Numbered from the stretch's first letter, positions 25,141-37,573 are shown. The stretch is 64,000 bases of DNA from Eonycteris spelaea (GCA_003508835.1 PUFA01000285.1:620001-684000), one strand, 5' to 3'. Notes: a model not told the origin generated them from the sequence alone. A program made the numbers and translations.

Positions 25141-26314
25141 CTGGCATGGCTGCTTGCCACTGCAGAGGCTTGATCCTACTGCCTGGTCAGTGAGTCTTTC
25201 CAACAAAGGTTACTGAGTTTTGGCATGTATTATGGCCTGTGCCACCTCTGTATCTCACTGTTCGACAGTCCTCAGGGACTCTGGGATAAATCTGGCTACA
25301 GACCATGGACCCTCTGGATCCCTTGAGGGCTCAGGAGAGATGATCTCCAGTCTCAAAATAATTCTCCCCTCATCACTGCCCATCGCCTATGGGGCTGACT
25401 CTCCTCATTGCTTCTGACCTTCTATTTGCTGCCCACCCCCCCGCCCCAGGCACGGGCAGTCCTTTCAGAAGGCCTGGTGTGTGCAGCTCACAGTTGCCTG
25501 AGCTTGCTATCTGTGGCCTCAAAGGGTTCTTGCGAGGATGGGGGTGTCGTTCCCTTCCCTCAGGTAGGTCGGTGTCATCGGTTAGCTCTTTGACAGAATA
25601 AGCACCTGTGCTCATCTCCTCTCGGGTTTCTCTGCATAGGCCTAGTTGCTGGCGCTTCTGATATGATAACTGAGTTTCAAATTTCCTTCTTTTAGCTCCT
25701 TTGTTCTGCCTCCTCCATCCCGTATATCCAATTTCCCTTGTCAAGATGTTTGGAATTATTTTAGTCAGAGCTCGATCGCTGTCTGTAGTGTGATTTAGAT
25801 TTTCAATGTTCCTCCTTAGGGCCTTTGGCTTCCATCATGTGAATTCACCTTAACCTTGCTAAATACCAAGTCTAAGATAAAAACAAAACCCTTGAGCCCA
25901 CTCACTTCCCCTCCCTTTCTAAATCCCTGGCCTTGGGGGTCCCGGTGGCCCAGGTACTCTTTGCTGCCTGGGATTTACACACAAGGCAAGCATGAAGCCT
26001 CTAAGTAGAGCCTGGCCTGGCACAGTTGCATCAGCAGGCCTGGGAGACCACATGGGAAACGGGTCGGTCTGGGCAGGAGACCAGGGACTTTTGCAGGCCC
26101 CGTTTTTCTGCCCAGACGACACTTCTTTCTGTTTTTGATGTGGCGTCTCCTTTTCCTTCCTCAGGCTTTAGAGAGGCCTCCCTGACACCCCTGCCGCACA
26201 TTGCAGGCCTCCTGAGGCCAGAGGCCACACCGTACCTGCTCGCCTTAGTGCCCCCAATGCCTGGCACTTGGCAGATGTCCTATAGCTGCCCAAAGAACTG
26301 ACCTGCAGCATGCG
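25141..26314. other. Intron, unassigned
   Basis: Unique sequence upstream of the candidate conserved blocks. L2-like words (ctgcctgggatttacacac) are too weak to annotate. Confidence 0.45.
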
Positions 26315-26510
26315 TAGCCTTAACCTGGTCTTTATTTGCAGTCGAATTTGGGCTTATTTGTAAATACTTCACCTGGCCTCTGCATTGTGAAATAGCATCA
26401 CGCTACTCCTCTCCTGCTGAATTATTTCCTGTTGAATTAATTATCCCAAATCTTTGCAAATACTGCCGCATTAACAGCGGAGCTGCTAATAGGGAACATT
26501 AGGTGCCACC
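26315..26510. promoter_or_regulatory. Candidate conserved non-coding element (possible enhancer)
   Basis: A stretch free of recognisable repeats, rich in transcription-factor-like words: ttatttgtaaatac (forkhead-like), gttgaattaattatcc (homeodomain-like), tctttgcaaatac (octamer- or C/EBP-like), ctgctaatag. Such density between plain intron blocks often marks deeply conserved sequence. This is inference from composition only; no conservation data are available here. Confidence 0.35.
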
Positions 26511-26699
26511 CAAGAAGGAGCCAGGCTGTGCTGCGAGCACACTTGGAGTGGGAGAGTGGCGTTCAGGTCTGGCCCTTAAAAAAGGTACAGGCTCCCCAAG
26601 CCTCTTTAACAGATCACCTGGCTTCGTTTGGCACTTAGCCTCAGCCCCTGACCACCTCTTTTCTGTCCTTTAAAAATAGAGGAAAGAAAACTAAGCCCA

Positions 26700-26830
26700 G
26701 TGGGCAGAGGCCTGGGTCAGCATGTGGTAAATGAAATAATCCTAACTTAGCTTTGACAGCAGCTGTGAGGATAATGAGGTGGGCTTCATTGGCATATAAA
26801 CTCGGTAATTATCGGAAGCTAATTAAGATT
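26700..26830. promoter_or_regulatory. Candidate conserved non-coding element, second block
   Basis: Contains aaatgaaataatcctaa, a CAGCTG E-box in gacagcagctgtgagg, ggataatgagg (GATA/homeodomain-like), cggtaattatcgg and gctaattaagatt. Repeat-free and 200 bases from the previous block. Regulatory role is inference. Confidence 0.33.
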
Positions 26831-27000
26831 CGTGGTCTGCCTCCAGACTGAGGCCTGTTGGGCCACCAAGAGCCCACCCTGTCCCCTCGGCCATAGACCA
26901 GGTTGTCCCTCAGCCCTCCCCCTGGAATGGAAGCCACTCCTCCCTCTTACACCCAGACCCCCAGCAGTGACAAACACAGCTGTTGACTTCCCCACTGTGT

Positions 27001-27016
27001 GCGCGCGCGCGCGCGC

Positions 27017-27051
<35 letters not shown>

Positions 27052-27052
27052 A
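27001..27052. repeat. (GC)n(CA)n compound microsatellite
   Basis: TGTG, then about eight GC dinucleotides (27001-27016), then about eighteen CA dinucleotides with one interruption. Continuous alternating purine-pyrimidine of about 55 bases, the classic Z-DNA-prone pattern. Confidence 0.95.
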
Positions 27053-27152
27053 CTAGGATGGACAGTGAGATTCCCTGGAGCTAGATGCAGGTTGGCTTTG
27101 GAGCATATTTGTGCTGCATCCATGAGAGACTTGGTGGACTGAATGGGGAAGG

Positions 27153-27153
<1 letters not shown>

Positions 27154-27190
<37 letters not shown>

Positions 27191-27206
27191 CAGACAGACA
27201 GACAGG
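27154..27206. repeat. (TG)n(AG)n(ACAG)n compound microsatellite
   Basis: gtgtgtgtgtgtg passes into gagagagagaggg and then four or five CAGA/ACAG units. It lies 100 bases from the preceding microsatellite. Confidence 0.93.
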
Positions 27207-27949
27207 CAAGTCTCTTCCATACTGCTGCTCATAGCCCTACAGTACTGTTTTCCTTGTCTTGTTATTTTCTTTCTGTGCCCTTACAAATTTGGCAAATGTC
27301 AGAAATGTTCCACATTGTTTAAATCTTATTATGCCCACTACCTACTGGCCTAGACATGTGATGTCTGCACTAGCTTGAAGGCTGCTTCTGCAAATGTCCT
27401 GGAGAAAGCCTAGCTGCTTTCTCGAGGGAGCCTAGGCCATTTGAATGTGTGCCTGGTGGGTTCAGGACTGCCAGGCTGGTGCCAGGACCCCGGGGAGAGT
27501 GTGGGCTGGCCAGCATGGCAGTGGTGTCCAGCAGTTTCTTGGCTACACTTTGGCTGTAGCACACTCTCTTCTCCCTCCTGTCATTTCTTCTCCCATGAGT
27601 GATGGCTTGCCCAGGCCACCACAGATGCAGAAGTGGTACTGGGCATGCACACTTAGCATGTTGGGGATTTAGCCAGCATGTCCTAGTGCAGGACCCCTGG
27701 GAGGTGCATAGGAGCAAGTTGTGGCCTCCTCCTCTGGGGTGTTCACAGGCTGCTTGAGGAGGTGAAGTAGGTACAGAAGAGATTTCAGAGCTCAGAAGAT
27801 GCCTTGCTGTGACTAAGACACAGACAAGGTGGCTCAGGGACTTAGAGAGGGAACAGAGCAGAGCAAGCTGAAGGCACAGACCCCTTGAAAGAGACAGGCT
27901 TTAGCAGGAAGTGATGGGCAGGAGAGGAACGGGTTTCTCAGGCAGAGGG

Positions 27950-28175
27950 GAACTTTTTTAATGGACAGATTTCAAGCATATAGAAAAGCAGAGAACAAAC
28001 CTCTCACACTGTCAAATAGATTCCAGAACGTCTTGCCATATTTGCTGAAGTCACAAATGCCATGACATGTACCCCTTCAACCATTTATTGCAGCATTTCT
28101 AAAACTAAGGACATTTTCTACCTCAGCACAACTTCATTATCACAAGAGAGAACATTTTGAGCAAAAGTTTAGAAG
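27950..28175 (-). mobile_element. Old L1 3' fragment, probably antisense
   Basis: Begins with a T run, then ggacagatttcaagcatat and agaaaagcagagaacaaac, which resemble antisense L1M 3' ends, followed by a diverged tract to about 28175. Orientation and borders are approximate. Confidence 0.5.
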
Positions 28176-29739
28176 CAGGCAAGAGTCGGGTTTGTTCTGA
28201 AATGGAATGAATGAATGAGTCACAGGGGATGTATGCAGCCCCTAGGAGGGATGAGAGGGGGATGGTCTAGTGTCACTGTTGCTAAGGACCTGATTGAAGA
28301 GATGAGGCCAATATCCTGGACAAAGGACAAATAGGGTTGCTCTCCAGGCCTATGGGAATGCTCTTTGGGCCTAGACCCCTGGGCATGGGGCTGCAAGAGG
28401 AGGGTTTTCAGCATGGCCTGTCAGGGTGGGTGTGATGTTGACAGACAAAAGGCGGAGGATAGCTCCTCCAGGTATTAGAAGAGTCATGGGATGATTGTGC
28501 TGGGGACAGGAGGCTCAAAGCCTCTTGGGGTATATACCAGGGCAAAGTGGGTGCAAGGTGATCTGGGACACCTGGACAGTGCGAGGCTTCACGGTGTTGG
28601 CCTGTTTGCATTTGACTTTATAAGGGTGACTCATGTAGGTGGGTGAGGTCTCACAGAATGCTGTAGAACAAATAGCAGGCCTTCATGGCCTATGCTGTGA
28701 CATTGAAGGATGGATGTCTCTGAGGTCCCTGCCCAGGAGACAGCCTGGGGAGGTTAGGCTTTACAGGGTCTTGTCCTGGCAAAGGACTGGGAGTCATGCA
28801 GGCCAGATAGCCCCACTGTGGTTGCCCCATGGGAAGCTGAGGACACTGAGTAGCCCTTGGAATGGGAAATGCCCTGTGGAGTTGATGGGGGCCTGGGCCA
28901 AGGCAGGGTCACTCAGTAAGGGGCAGTACAGGAGTAGCCACCTCTGTCTCCTGGATTTAGCCTTTCTTCTTCCTCCAAAGTACATTTCTAGATCCCTTGC
29001 TGGAAACACTGGAGGTTGCAGTGTGGTGGCTCAAACTGCCTGTATTTCTGCCCCAGTTTTGGGCTGCACACAGTAGGTGCTCAGCTGTCCTGACACCTTC
29101 CAGCACATCCCTCTCCCGCAGCTACGCCTGCCTCTAGGCCCTTCCTACAAGAGGAATTAAGACCTCTCCTGGCAAGGCTGGGTTACTGAGATTCCTCAAA
29201 TCAGCGAGCTCAGATTTTGAGCTCTGTTCTGGTCCGTGGTGGCAAAGCTTCATATTGTTACAAGTAACTGACAGTCACTATGGTCACTTCTAGCAAATCA
29301 TGTGCAGTGAAGCTCTTTTGGAAAAGACATGGCTGGATTTTGCCCTCTGCTTCATGAACCAGCCTGGAGGCATTTCTTGAGAGGAGGCTACAGCTGTGCT
29401 CTGAGCAGAGGGCCTGGGCTTCAGGGAGTGTTTGCTGCCCAGTGACTGCTTCAAAGGACGGCAGCTTCTAGGAGCAGAGTGCCTGGGAGTGGTCCTTTCA
29501 TAGTGCCATGGGCCTGGTGAAGGGCCATGAAACTCTCCCAGTTCTGACCCTGTTATGACTCATTGTGGGACTCATTCATACAATGGAAATAATGCTCCCA
29601 CACCAACCACATGCCTGGAGAAATCAAAGGAGGGGAGAGTAAATTGTGGAATAATGATGGGACATACAAAAGAGCCGCAGTGGTGATCCTTGAGGAGAGC
29701 TTTCTGGCAGTGATTGGTCAGTAACCGAATGGGTGTGTG
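28176..29739. other. Intron, mostly unassigned
   Basis: 28180-28620 has ancient-LINE character (ggatgagaggggg; aggcctatgggaatgc) without a clear family. 28640-29740 is unique. No gene seen. Confidence 0.45.
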
Positions 29740-29915
29740 AGGGTCCTCAGAATGTTGTAGAACAGCACAGCCCTTTTCCATAATCCCTGGGGATCTGGTT
29801 AAAATGCAGACTCTGACTCGTCAGGTCCGAGTGAAGCCTGAGAGTCAGCATTTCTAACAGGCTCCCAAGTGATGCCCATGCTTGCTGGTCTAGAGGCCAT
29901 GTAGCCAGAGAAGAG
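29740..29915. mobile_element. MER20-like hAT element
   Basis: Contains ctggttaaaatgcagactct, gagtcagcatttctaacagg and caagtgatgcccatgcttgc, the usual core of MER20-type MITEs. The ends are eroded. Confidence 0.62.
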
Positions 29916-30829
29916 CAGAACTGTGCCCCTAAACCCCTCTGGCATCAGGATGTTCTAGACATGGCATTGTAGGAATGTAAGCACGGCCCCCTGTCATCCT
30001 TGAGAGGGACCTTTGTGACCTGTGCCCTGCACCCCAATGACTATACACAGGGCAGTGAAGAAAGCCCAAGGCCTGGTCCTGGTTCAGCCTTGGCTCACAT
30101 CATCCCCACCACCTTGCAGGTCCACTGAGGATCAGACAGACAGTAGATGCAAAACAGCCTCAGAAACCCAAGAGATGATAACACGTGTTCGGATTGTGGT
30201 GCTGTTGTGGCTGAAAGGGCAAAACCAGGCTGTCATTCTTCCATAAAAGACAGTCCATTCAGAACACAGAGATATTGCCCTTGACCCATCTGTGTCTTCG
30301 CTGCAGTTCACCTCACCCTCTGGAAGGCCGATGATCTGAGAGATACGCCCCTCCTAGCCTTGTGGGCACCCTGAGTGGGTTACTGGAGGTGGCACTGGGG
30401 TGAGATCGAGAGGAAATCTGGGGGCCATGGTGAGGTGAGAATGCTTATCTGGAGTCACCCGAGTAGGCTCTCTCTGTCCTTAGCCAGGGTCCCGCTGACT
30501 GTGTCAATGCATTTACAGAGACCGTCTCCCTTTCTGTATTAACTGCAAGGAAGCTTAATTTCCTCAGCACGGCGCCTGCCTTAAAGAATAACAAGATTAG
30601 CTGTGCCCTTCTGGCTCAGGCACCAGCAGTCTAACATTCACTGATGGGACTTCACTGCCACCGAAACACCTTCTCGGACCAAGGCAGCCCTGGACAGTTA
30701 GGTGCTCGGGTGCTAGGCCCAAGTGGCTATTGCCCTTCTGGTTGGCTTTGGAGCAGGGCTGGCACCCCGTTTTTCTCAGGGCAGGGAGTTCAAGAGGAGA
30801 CCTTTCTGTAGTTGAAGACCAAGCTGGCA

Positions 30830-30965
30830 GACCTGGCACAGTCCTCCCCTGTCACTGTGTGCTTTTGGGCAGGCCAGTTCCTATCTCTGAACTTTATAGT
30901 CCTTGCCTAGAAAATGGGCATGGAAATATTTACTTTGGGAACCCCTGAGAAACGTAGGCTAGCTT
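30830..30965 (+). mobile_element. MIR fragment
   Basis: tcactgtgtgcttttgggca, ccagttcctatctctgaact, agaaaatgggcatggaaata: forward MIR core. Confidence 0.7.
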
Positions 30966-31074
30966 CTGCATCTTCCCCTGCTGCAGCCCCAAGTTTGGGG
31001 CCCAGTGACTGGCCTCCTGGCAGATACTGCTAGATCTGGAGACCAGGCCCCTACAGATGAAAGCCCATCTACTG

Positions 31075-31091
31075 TCTGCTGCTGCTGCTGC
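31075..31091. repeat. Short (CTG)n tract
   Basis: About five CTG units (gtctgctgctgctgctg). Too short to suggest an expansion; antisense it reads poly-Gln by chance. Confidence 0.9.
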
Positions 31092-31369
31092 AGCCTGGCC
31101 ATCCCAGGGTCACTCTGCAAGTAGGCAGACAGCTCATCTTCACTTGCCTGGCTAAGTGGGTGACAGGCAGCCACATGCCCTGGATAGCTGCAGAGAGCTC
31201 TGTGCTGTCCCTGCTTCCCAGACAGTAGGCAGCCGGGGCCAAGGAGGGGCATGGAGCTGGGAGCGGAAAGATGTCTGAGGCTGAGGGGCTCAGACCAGTC
31301 AGTGCTCTTTTCCCTACCCCGTGAGCTCCCCATGGCTCCCTCCTCAAATTCCAGCAGGCCCCCCACCGG

Positions 31370-31520
31370 AACCCTTCCTCTTTCTGCAGGCCACTGCACT
31401 GGACTCTTGCTTTTAAGTCTCAGCTCAGATTGTCTTCCACGAAGGGGTGTCTCTGACCCCTCTACCCCAAATCCCTCTGTTCCTTATCCTGGCTGGTGGC
31501 CTAACATTTAGATGTACATC
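31370..31520 (+). mobile_element. L2 fragment
   Basis: ctcttgcttttaagtctcag, ctcagattgtcttccacgaa and gggtgtctctgacccctcta fit the L2 3' region. Confidence 0.65.
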
Positions 31521-31769
31521 CCCACACCTGCGCCTGGGCCTGTGGGGTTTAAGAGCGCTCTCCTGAGTGTTGTGTGGAGGGTATTGGCTACATGTGTTCC
31601 CTGTCTGCCTGGTCAGTCTCTTCTGCCCACCCTCCTGGGGGCTCACAGAATAGTGGGTGGGGATGGGACAGCAAAGACCTCTTGCAGAGAGTGTCAGGGG
31701 GTCATGGAGCTGATAGGCCAGTGCCCTGAGGGCCTCAGCTTCCCAGCAGAGACCAGGTAGGCTTCAGGG

Positions 31770-32311
31770 GGAATGAAAGAGAATGTATGTATACACAAAC
31801 TCTGTAAGCATCTGTCCACAGCAACTTTATTTATAATAGCAGAGTCTGGTGGCAACCAGGTGGCTCTCACCTTGGGAAAAGATAAACCAACAGGGGCTCT
31901 CCCACCCACACCATGGAACCCCTCCCTTGTAGCCATGGGAAGGAGCAAACTGCTGGTGCATGGAGTTCCCTGGACAGGTCTAAAAGGTCCCTACTGAGGA
32001 AGGGTGGGCTACAGACTAGGCAAGTCCACCTGTGTGACACAGTAAAAAAGGCACAACGAAGGGAAAGAACACAGGTGAGGAGTTGTCCAGGCTGGGGAGG
32101 GGATGTGAGAGTGGGGCCTGGCTGCAAAGGGCATGGATGCTTTTCAGGGTGATGGAACTGTCCTCTCTCTCAATTTGGTGGTGGCTATCTAGCCATATAT
32201 GTTTGTCAAAACTCATAGAACCCTACATTAAGAAAGCTACTTTTCTATTTTATGTGAGTTTCTTTAAGTCTCCCCTTCTAAAATAAACCTTTTTACAGAA
32301 AAAAAAAAAAG
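31770..32311 (+). mobile_element. Old L1 3' end, sense, with A tail
   Basis: Diverged sense L1 3' UTR: acagcaactttatttataat near 31819, then gtgatggaactgtcctctct near 32150, and an A run at 32300-32311. Heavily substituted, no coding content. Confidence 0.7.
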
Positions 32312-33799
32312 AGCCAGCTGACTGTAGGTGTTAATGTTATGGCAATGTTGAATCTGATCCTGCGTCTCCCTACCTGGCCCCACCTCTGATGCCTAGGGAA
32401 AGGTCCAGTTGCTTATGGAAACCCTGCGTATCCAGGCAACCACTCTGGCTGAGTACCAGATACTTTCAAATTTCCTTTCTGAGGCAGGCTGAAGTCCATG
32501 TAAATATTGACCAAAGAAGGCAGACCACGTTTTGCACTATATTTGGTTAATGGTTGAAGAGCCACTAACTCTTTGTTTTTCCAGTGGTTTTGTACTGGTG
32601 GGCCTTATTCATTTTTTTAAAAAAAAGATCCTAAAAAAGCTGTACATAAATCAAACATTGTAAATTCAGTAGGAAAGCCCACACACATATTTAGATGAAT
32701 CTCAGAGTGAATCTTTTCATAAAGCAAAAATCTCTCCCTTTTCATTTAGTGAAATTTAAAAATAGATATTTGTTCTGCTAACTGCCTGGGGCTCTCAAGA
32801 CCAGGTGGTGCCCTCTTCCTATGAAGCCACAAGCCTTATCCAGTGAGTGTCAGTAGTTCCAGGGGCTTTCCTACCATAAACTGGGTGGCTTCTGTGCTTC
32901 CTGTCAAGGTGGGGACTGGTGGCATCCCTTTGGCAACCCAGTACCACCTTGGGAGCCAGGCCTTGTTTTGATCCCCTGTTGCAGGGACAGGGGAGAGCAG
33001 GTCAGACAGGATGGGCCACACTTTGGGTTCTTGCAACCAAATGCCTCCTGAGGGCATTTGCCAGCTGAGAGCTTCCTGGCCCTTTGCCCCTACCCTCTCA
33101 GAGGCATCAGGTTGGATGCCAGTCCTACCCAAGTCACCTGTGTGACCAAACATTCCCTGAGGAAGGATCCTGCACCAGGCCCTCCCACATCCAAAATGCC
33201 ATCCCCCTCCAAGATTCATCAGGGTGAGTACCTCATCCAAGGCCCCTGAACTTAGGCCCTCTCTCCTCCCTACCTCGCCTGGTCTAGGGCTTGTTGGTCT
33301 CCCTGCCGAATAGAGCCTCTGGGCTCTGGAGCCAAGAATGGTCCAGAGCTTTCCTTCTCTTGCACTGCCTTATCTTTCCTCCTACTTTCCCTCAAAAGAC
33401 AAAAACCACCAGGGAAAGGAGAAGTAGACAGGAGGCAGAGCATGAATAGTCTACAGAGGAGTTGTACGAACAACTATCTTGTTTAGGCCCAGTGCAAGGA
33501 GAAGCTGCTGCAGGCTGCTGGAACTGGGGTGGCTTGTGGCTTTCAAGTGAGGTTGGGTGTGGGAGGGGGCAGATGTTTTGGGTGGGCTCTGTCCTCTGGT
33601 GAGGTGACTTCTGCTCTGGCAATGGTCTCCCATTAGTGGGGCAGAGCCATTGGGCCTGCAGAATGGGAACTGCCCTCTTGGGGATATCAACAGCAGGGCG
33701 AGGGGAAGGCAGAGGACAGGACAGAGGCCTTGTTATGGGGATGCGGCAGGTGGCTGGCTATAGGGCTCTTCTCGAAGCTGGCCCCCAAAGGACTCCATC
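32312..33799. other. Intron, unassigned
   Basis: Unique sequence. The block 32460-32760 is AT-rich with ccatgtaaatattgacca and could be conserved, but nothing specific is visible. Confidence 0.45.
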
Positions 33800-34690
33800 T
33801 TGTTTGTTTAAAAAAAATTTTTTTTAGTATATTTTGTGGTAATATACACAAAATACATAAAGTTTACCATCTTAACCATTTTTAAGTGTGTAGTTCAGTG
33901 GTTTAAATATATTCACCTTGTGTTACCATCTCCAGAACTCTTCACCTTGTAAAACAAACTCTGTACCCATTAAACACTAACTCCCTACCCCTCTCTCCCT
34001 AGCCCTGGCAACCACCATTCTATCTTCTGTCTTTATGCATTTGATTATTCTAGGTACCTCATATAAGTGGAATCATACAGTATTCGTCCTTTTGTGATTT
34101 CACTTGGTATAATGCCCTCAAGGTTCTTCCATGTTGGAGCATGTGTCAGAATCTCCTTCCTTTTTAAGGCTGAATAATATTCCATTGTTTGTATATGCCA
34201 TGCTTTGTTTATTCATTTCTCCCTTGATGGACACTTGAGTTGTTTCCATGTTTTAGCTGTTGTGAATAATGCTACTATGAATTGGTTGTATAGATATCTC
34301 TTCTAGATCTTGCTTTCAATTCTATTGGATATATACCTGGCAGTGGGATTGTTGAATCATATGGAAATTCTATTTTTAATTTTTTGAGAAACTTTCATAC
34401 TTTTTTCCATAGCAGCTGCACCAATTTACAATCCCATCATCAGGGCACAAGAGTTCCCATTTCCCCACATCCTTACCAAAAAAAATTTTTTTGGATAATA
34501 ACCATCCTAATTGGTGTGAGGTGGTATCTCATTATGGTTTTGGTTTGCATTTCCCTAATGATTAGTGATGTTGAACACCTTTTCATGTGCTCATTGGTCA
34601 TTCGTATATCTTCTTTGGAGAAGTATCTTCAAGTCCTTTGCCTATTTTTGAATTGTATTGTTTTTTTGTTGTCCTTTTTTTCCAGGGCAG
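33800..34690 (-). mobile_element. L1M-type 3' end, antisense
   Basis: T/A-rich start (aaaaaaattttttttag) followed by the typical antisense L1 3' UTR and the end of ORF2: landmarks include catataagtggaatcatac, gaataatgctactatgaat and gtgaggtggtatctcatta. Truncated at its 5' side near 34690. No intact frame. Confidence 0.88.
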
Positions 34691-35689
34691 CACTGGCCCA
34701 ATATTCAGAACATGGCCATCTTTGTAAATGGGTTTAGAGCCTACAGTTTGAAACTCAGATGGATACAGGAAAAAGCCAAATATATGGTCATTTTCCAGCT
34801 TTGAATCTCTCTGAGTCAGTTCTGGTCTGCTCCTTGGCTGTGAAGGGTCTCTGAGGCAGGTTTTACCTATAGAGTCAGATCACCTGCTCCTTGACCTACA
34901 AGGGCCTGGTTTCGGCGCCAGCCAAGGGCGGATTTCCCACAGGTTCTGAGGTATGGGCCTTGTGACTCCATCTCAGGCTCAGATGGGCCATTAGCACCAC
35001 TAATGAGAGTAGTTCAGAGGAAAAGTTGACCCTGCTTGATGAGCCCCAGTCTCCCAGTAGGCCAGACTGCCCCCAATCCTGTCCCAACCAATGCAGGGGG
35101 TGTGCCGCCAATCCTCACTCAGATGCCTTAGGTGTGACAGGCCCTTGTGAGGGGACAGCTGCTCCATGCCATTGGTACTGCCCAAACCCACAGGAGCCAC
35201 GTTTTGATGAACTCTCCCTTCTTACCCACCACCTGCCAGCCTCAAGCAGGGGACGCCATTGGAGTATAAGTTCTTAAAGAGGATGACAAGTGTCCTCAGG
35301 CCCCTTCCCCTAGGGGGACAGGTAAGGAAGCTGCCTGGTGTCCTTTGGGACCAGAGGCGCTGGCTTTCTCCAGGTAACCTGGGATGGGTGGAGGAGGCTT
35401 TTGGACTTGGCTTAAGTGGTTGGATGAGGCTTAGAGTCTGGGTGAAGGAAGAGGTCGCTGGGACAGTGGGTCTTGGGTTTGTCATCCTCACTCAGCCTCA
35501 CAGCTCCTGAGAAGGCCCCACACTGCAGCCCGTAGGGGCAATGGCAAGATGCTGATGATGCTGGCTGCCTGAGTTCAAGCCTCTGCCAGGCCCCTTGTAG
35601 AAGAGTCTTTATGGTAAAAGGTCAAGAAGGTGCTGAGGGAAGGCTTTCTCTCCTGGGGAGGGGCAGCACAAATCTTCTATGCTTGGGTG

Positions 35690-35860
35690 AGCATAGAGCA
35701 TACATTTATTCACTGTGTACCCTTGGCAAGTCATCTCCGTGAAACAGGCATACAGTTATGTGTCCCTCATAGGGTTATGTGGTTTAAATGGCAAGGTATA
35801 TGAATGCAAGTACTATGTAAGCATTAGCTGCCATTATGAGAGATGTGATTGTTATTATCC
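35690..35860 (+). mobile_element. MIR fragment
   Basis: gtgtacccttggcaagtcat, then tcatagggttatgtggttta and agtactatgtaagcattag fit a diverged forward MIR. Confidence 0.62.
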
Positions 35861-36519
35861 CACCAGAGCCCTCACTCTGGATGAGAGAGTTTCCCAGAGG
35901 CCATGGTCACATGTGGAGGATTATAGGAACCATAGCCTCTCCAATTATTCAGCCAGACACTGTACCAGGATTCCTCAGAACCTAAGGGAAGGGCATGATG
36001 CTCAGACAAGGAACCTAACTCTTAGGATTTAACTTATCAATTGTTTTTCTTCTATGAATAAAGCTTTTTGTGCTGTGTTTAAGAAGTCATTGCATAATGC
36101 TGTGGCTCACTGCTGCTGTCCAGCCTCAGGAGAAAGTATTGTATGGGATATTGCTAGCCCAGGTCAGGAAAAGATGAAAATTCAAACTTCTAAGTACAGT
36201 TTCTACTGAATGCACATCACTTTTGCACCATCATAAAGTCAAGAAATCTTTAGTTGAACCATTGTTATTTGAGGACTGTATTGGTCTTCAGACCCATGGT
36301 CACTGTAGATCTGTTCATTTGTTTAGGTCTTATTCTCTCAGCAATGTTTCATAGTTTTCGGTGTACCAGTCTCACATGTATTTGTAGATTACATCAGATT
36401 TTCTACATAGGTGATCATGTGTCTGCAATTAAAAGACATTTTACTTCTTCCTCTATGATTTTTTTTTTTTACTTCTTTCCCTCACTTTATTGAACTCTCC
36501 TAAACTTTCAGTATGTTAC

Positions 36520-36860
36520 TGATCCAAAGTCATGTGCCCAATGCTTAAAAAGGCCAAAACTCAAAACTTCAGAATTTGGAGTAACAAAAGGTTTATAAAT
36601 GGAGAAGTTACCAGTGGAGACAGTGGGAGCCATAGTGGTTCCTCAGATCCATCTTAACCAAAGTACAGTTCAGGCTTCTTTTTTGTCATGGGAGGGGAAA
36701 TAGAAGGGGCTTTTTTGTGTGTGTGAAACTCAAACTGAAAGAATTCCTCTGTGGATTTTCAGGTCTATATGCAAGACTAAGCTGAAGCTATTAGCCTGAA
36801 GGCCATGGGAACAATGCAGGCTTGAATAAGATGGAGTCAGAGAGAGACAACATTTCACTC
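36520..36860. mobile_element. Unidentified 341-bp insertion inside an L1
   Basis: This segment breaks the antisense L1 sequence. It is flanked by the 6-bp direct repeat tgttac (36514-36519 and 36861-36866). It begins TG but does not end CA at the inferred border, contains purine-rich gggaggggaaatagaagggg near 36690, and has no open frame of note. It could be an LTR of a class-II-like element or another retroelement piece; the family is not recognised. Confidence 0.5.
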
Positions 36861-37485
36861 TGTTACAAGTACAGTGTTGAGTAGGATGGGGAGGGCAGGC
36901 ACCTGTCTTGTTTGTTTGATCTAAGGGAAGAGCATCCGGTGTGATGTGAGCTGTAGATTTTTCACAGATGCTTTTGTTAGGACGAGGAAATTTCCTTGTA
37001 TTCGTAGGGTGCTGAGTTTTTGTCAAGAATGTATATGTTGGATTTTTGTCAAATGCTTTTTTGTGTCTATTAAGGTGATCATGTTTTTCTTATTTAGTTT
37101 GTTCATATGGTGAATTACATTGATTGGTTTTCAAATGTTAAACCACCTTTTCACTCCTGGAATGAAACCCACTTGTTCATGATATATTAGCCTTTTACTA
37201 TATTGTTGGATTTCATTAGCTAATTTGCTAACCTTCTGTTTATAATTTTGGCATCTATGTTCAGAAGGCATTATTTGTCTCCAGTTTTCTTGTAATAGCC
37301 TAGATTTTGGTAGCAGTTAATGCTGGTGTTGTTATTGGTGTTATTTCTTTCTTAAGTGTTTGGTAGAATTCACCACCGAAGCTGTCTGGACCTGGACCAA
37401 ACTATCAAATTCATTGGTGTAAAATTGTTCACATAGTTCCTTATACTTTAATGTCTGCAGACTCTGTAGTGTGATAGTTTTCATT

Positions 37486-37573
37486 TTTTTTAAATTAAGT
37501 TTATCGGGGTAACATTGGTTAATACAATCATAATTTTCAATTGTACATTATTATTTGACATCTGTATATTCTA
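37486..37573 (-). mobile_element. Very short 5'-truncated L1 end nested in L1
   Basis: 88-bp lineage-type L1 3' terminus (T-run, then gtttatcggggtaacattgg) inserted in the older antisense L1. The flanks are a 12-bp duplication with one mismatch: atagttttcatt at 37474-37485 and atagctttcatt at 37574-37585. A standard, extremely truncated L1 insertion. Confidence 0.75.

Noticed and set aside
30959..31399. 146-codon minus-strand frame with a short poly-Gln
   Set aside because: The glutamines come from a five-unit CTG tract. The frame runs into L2 sequence and has no family match.
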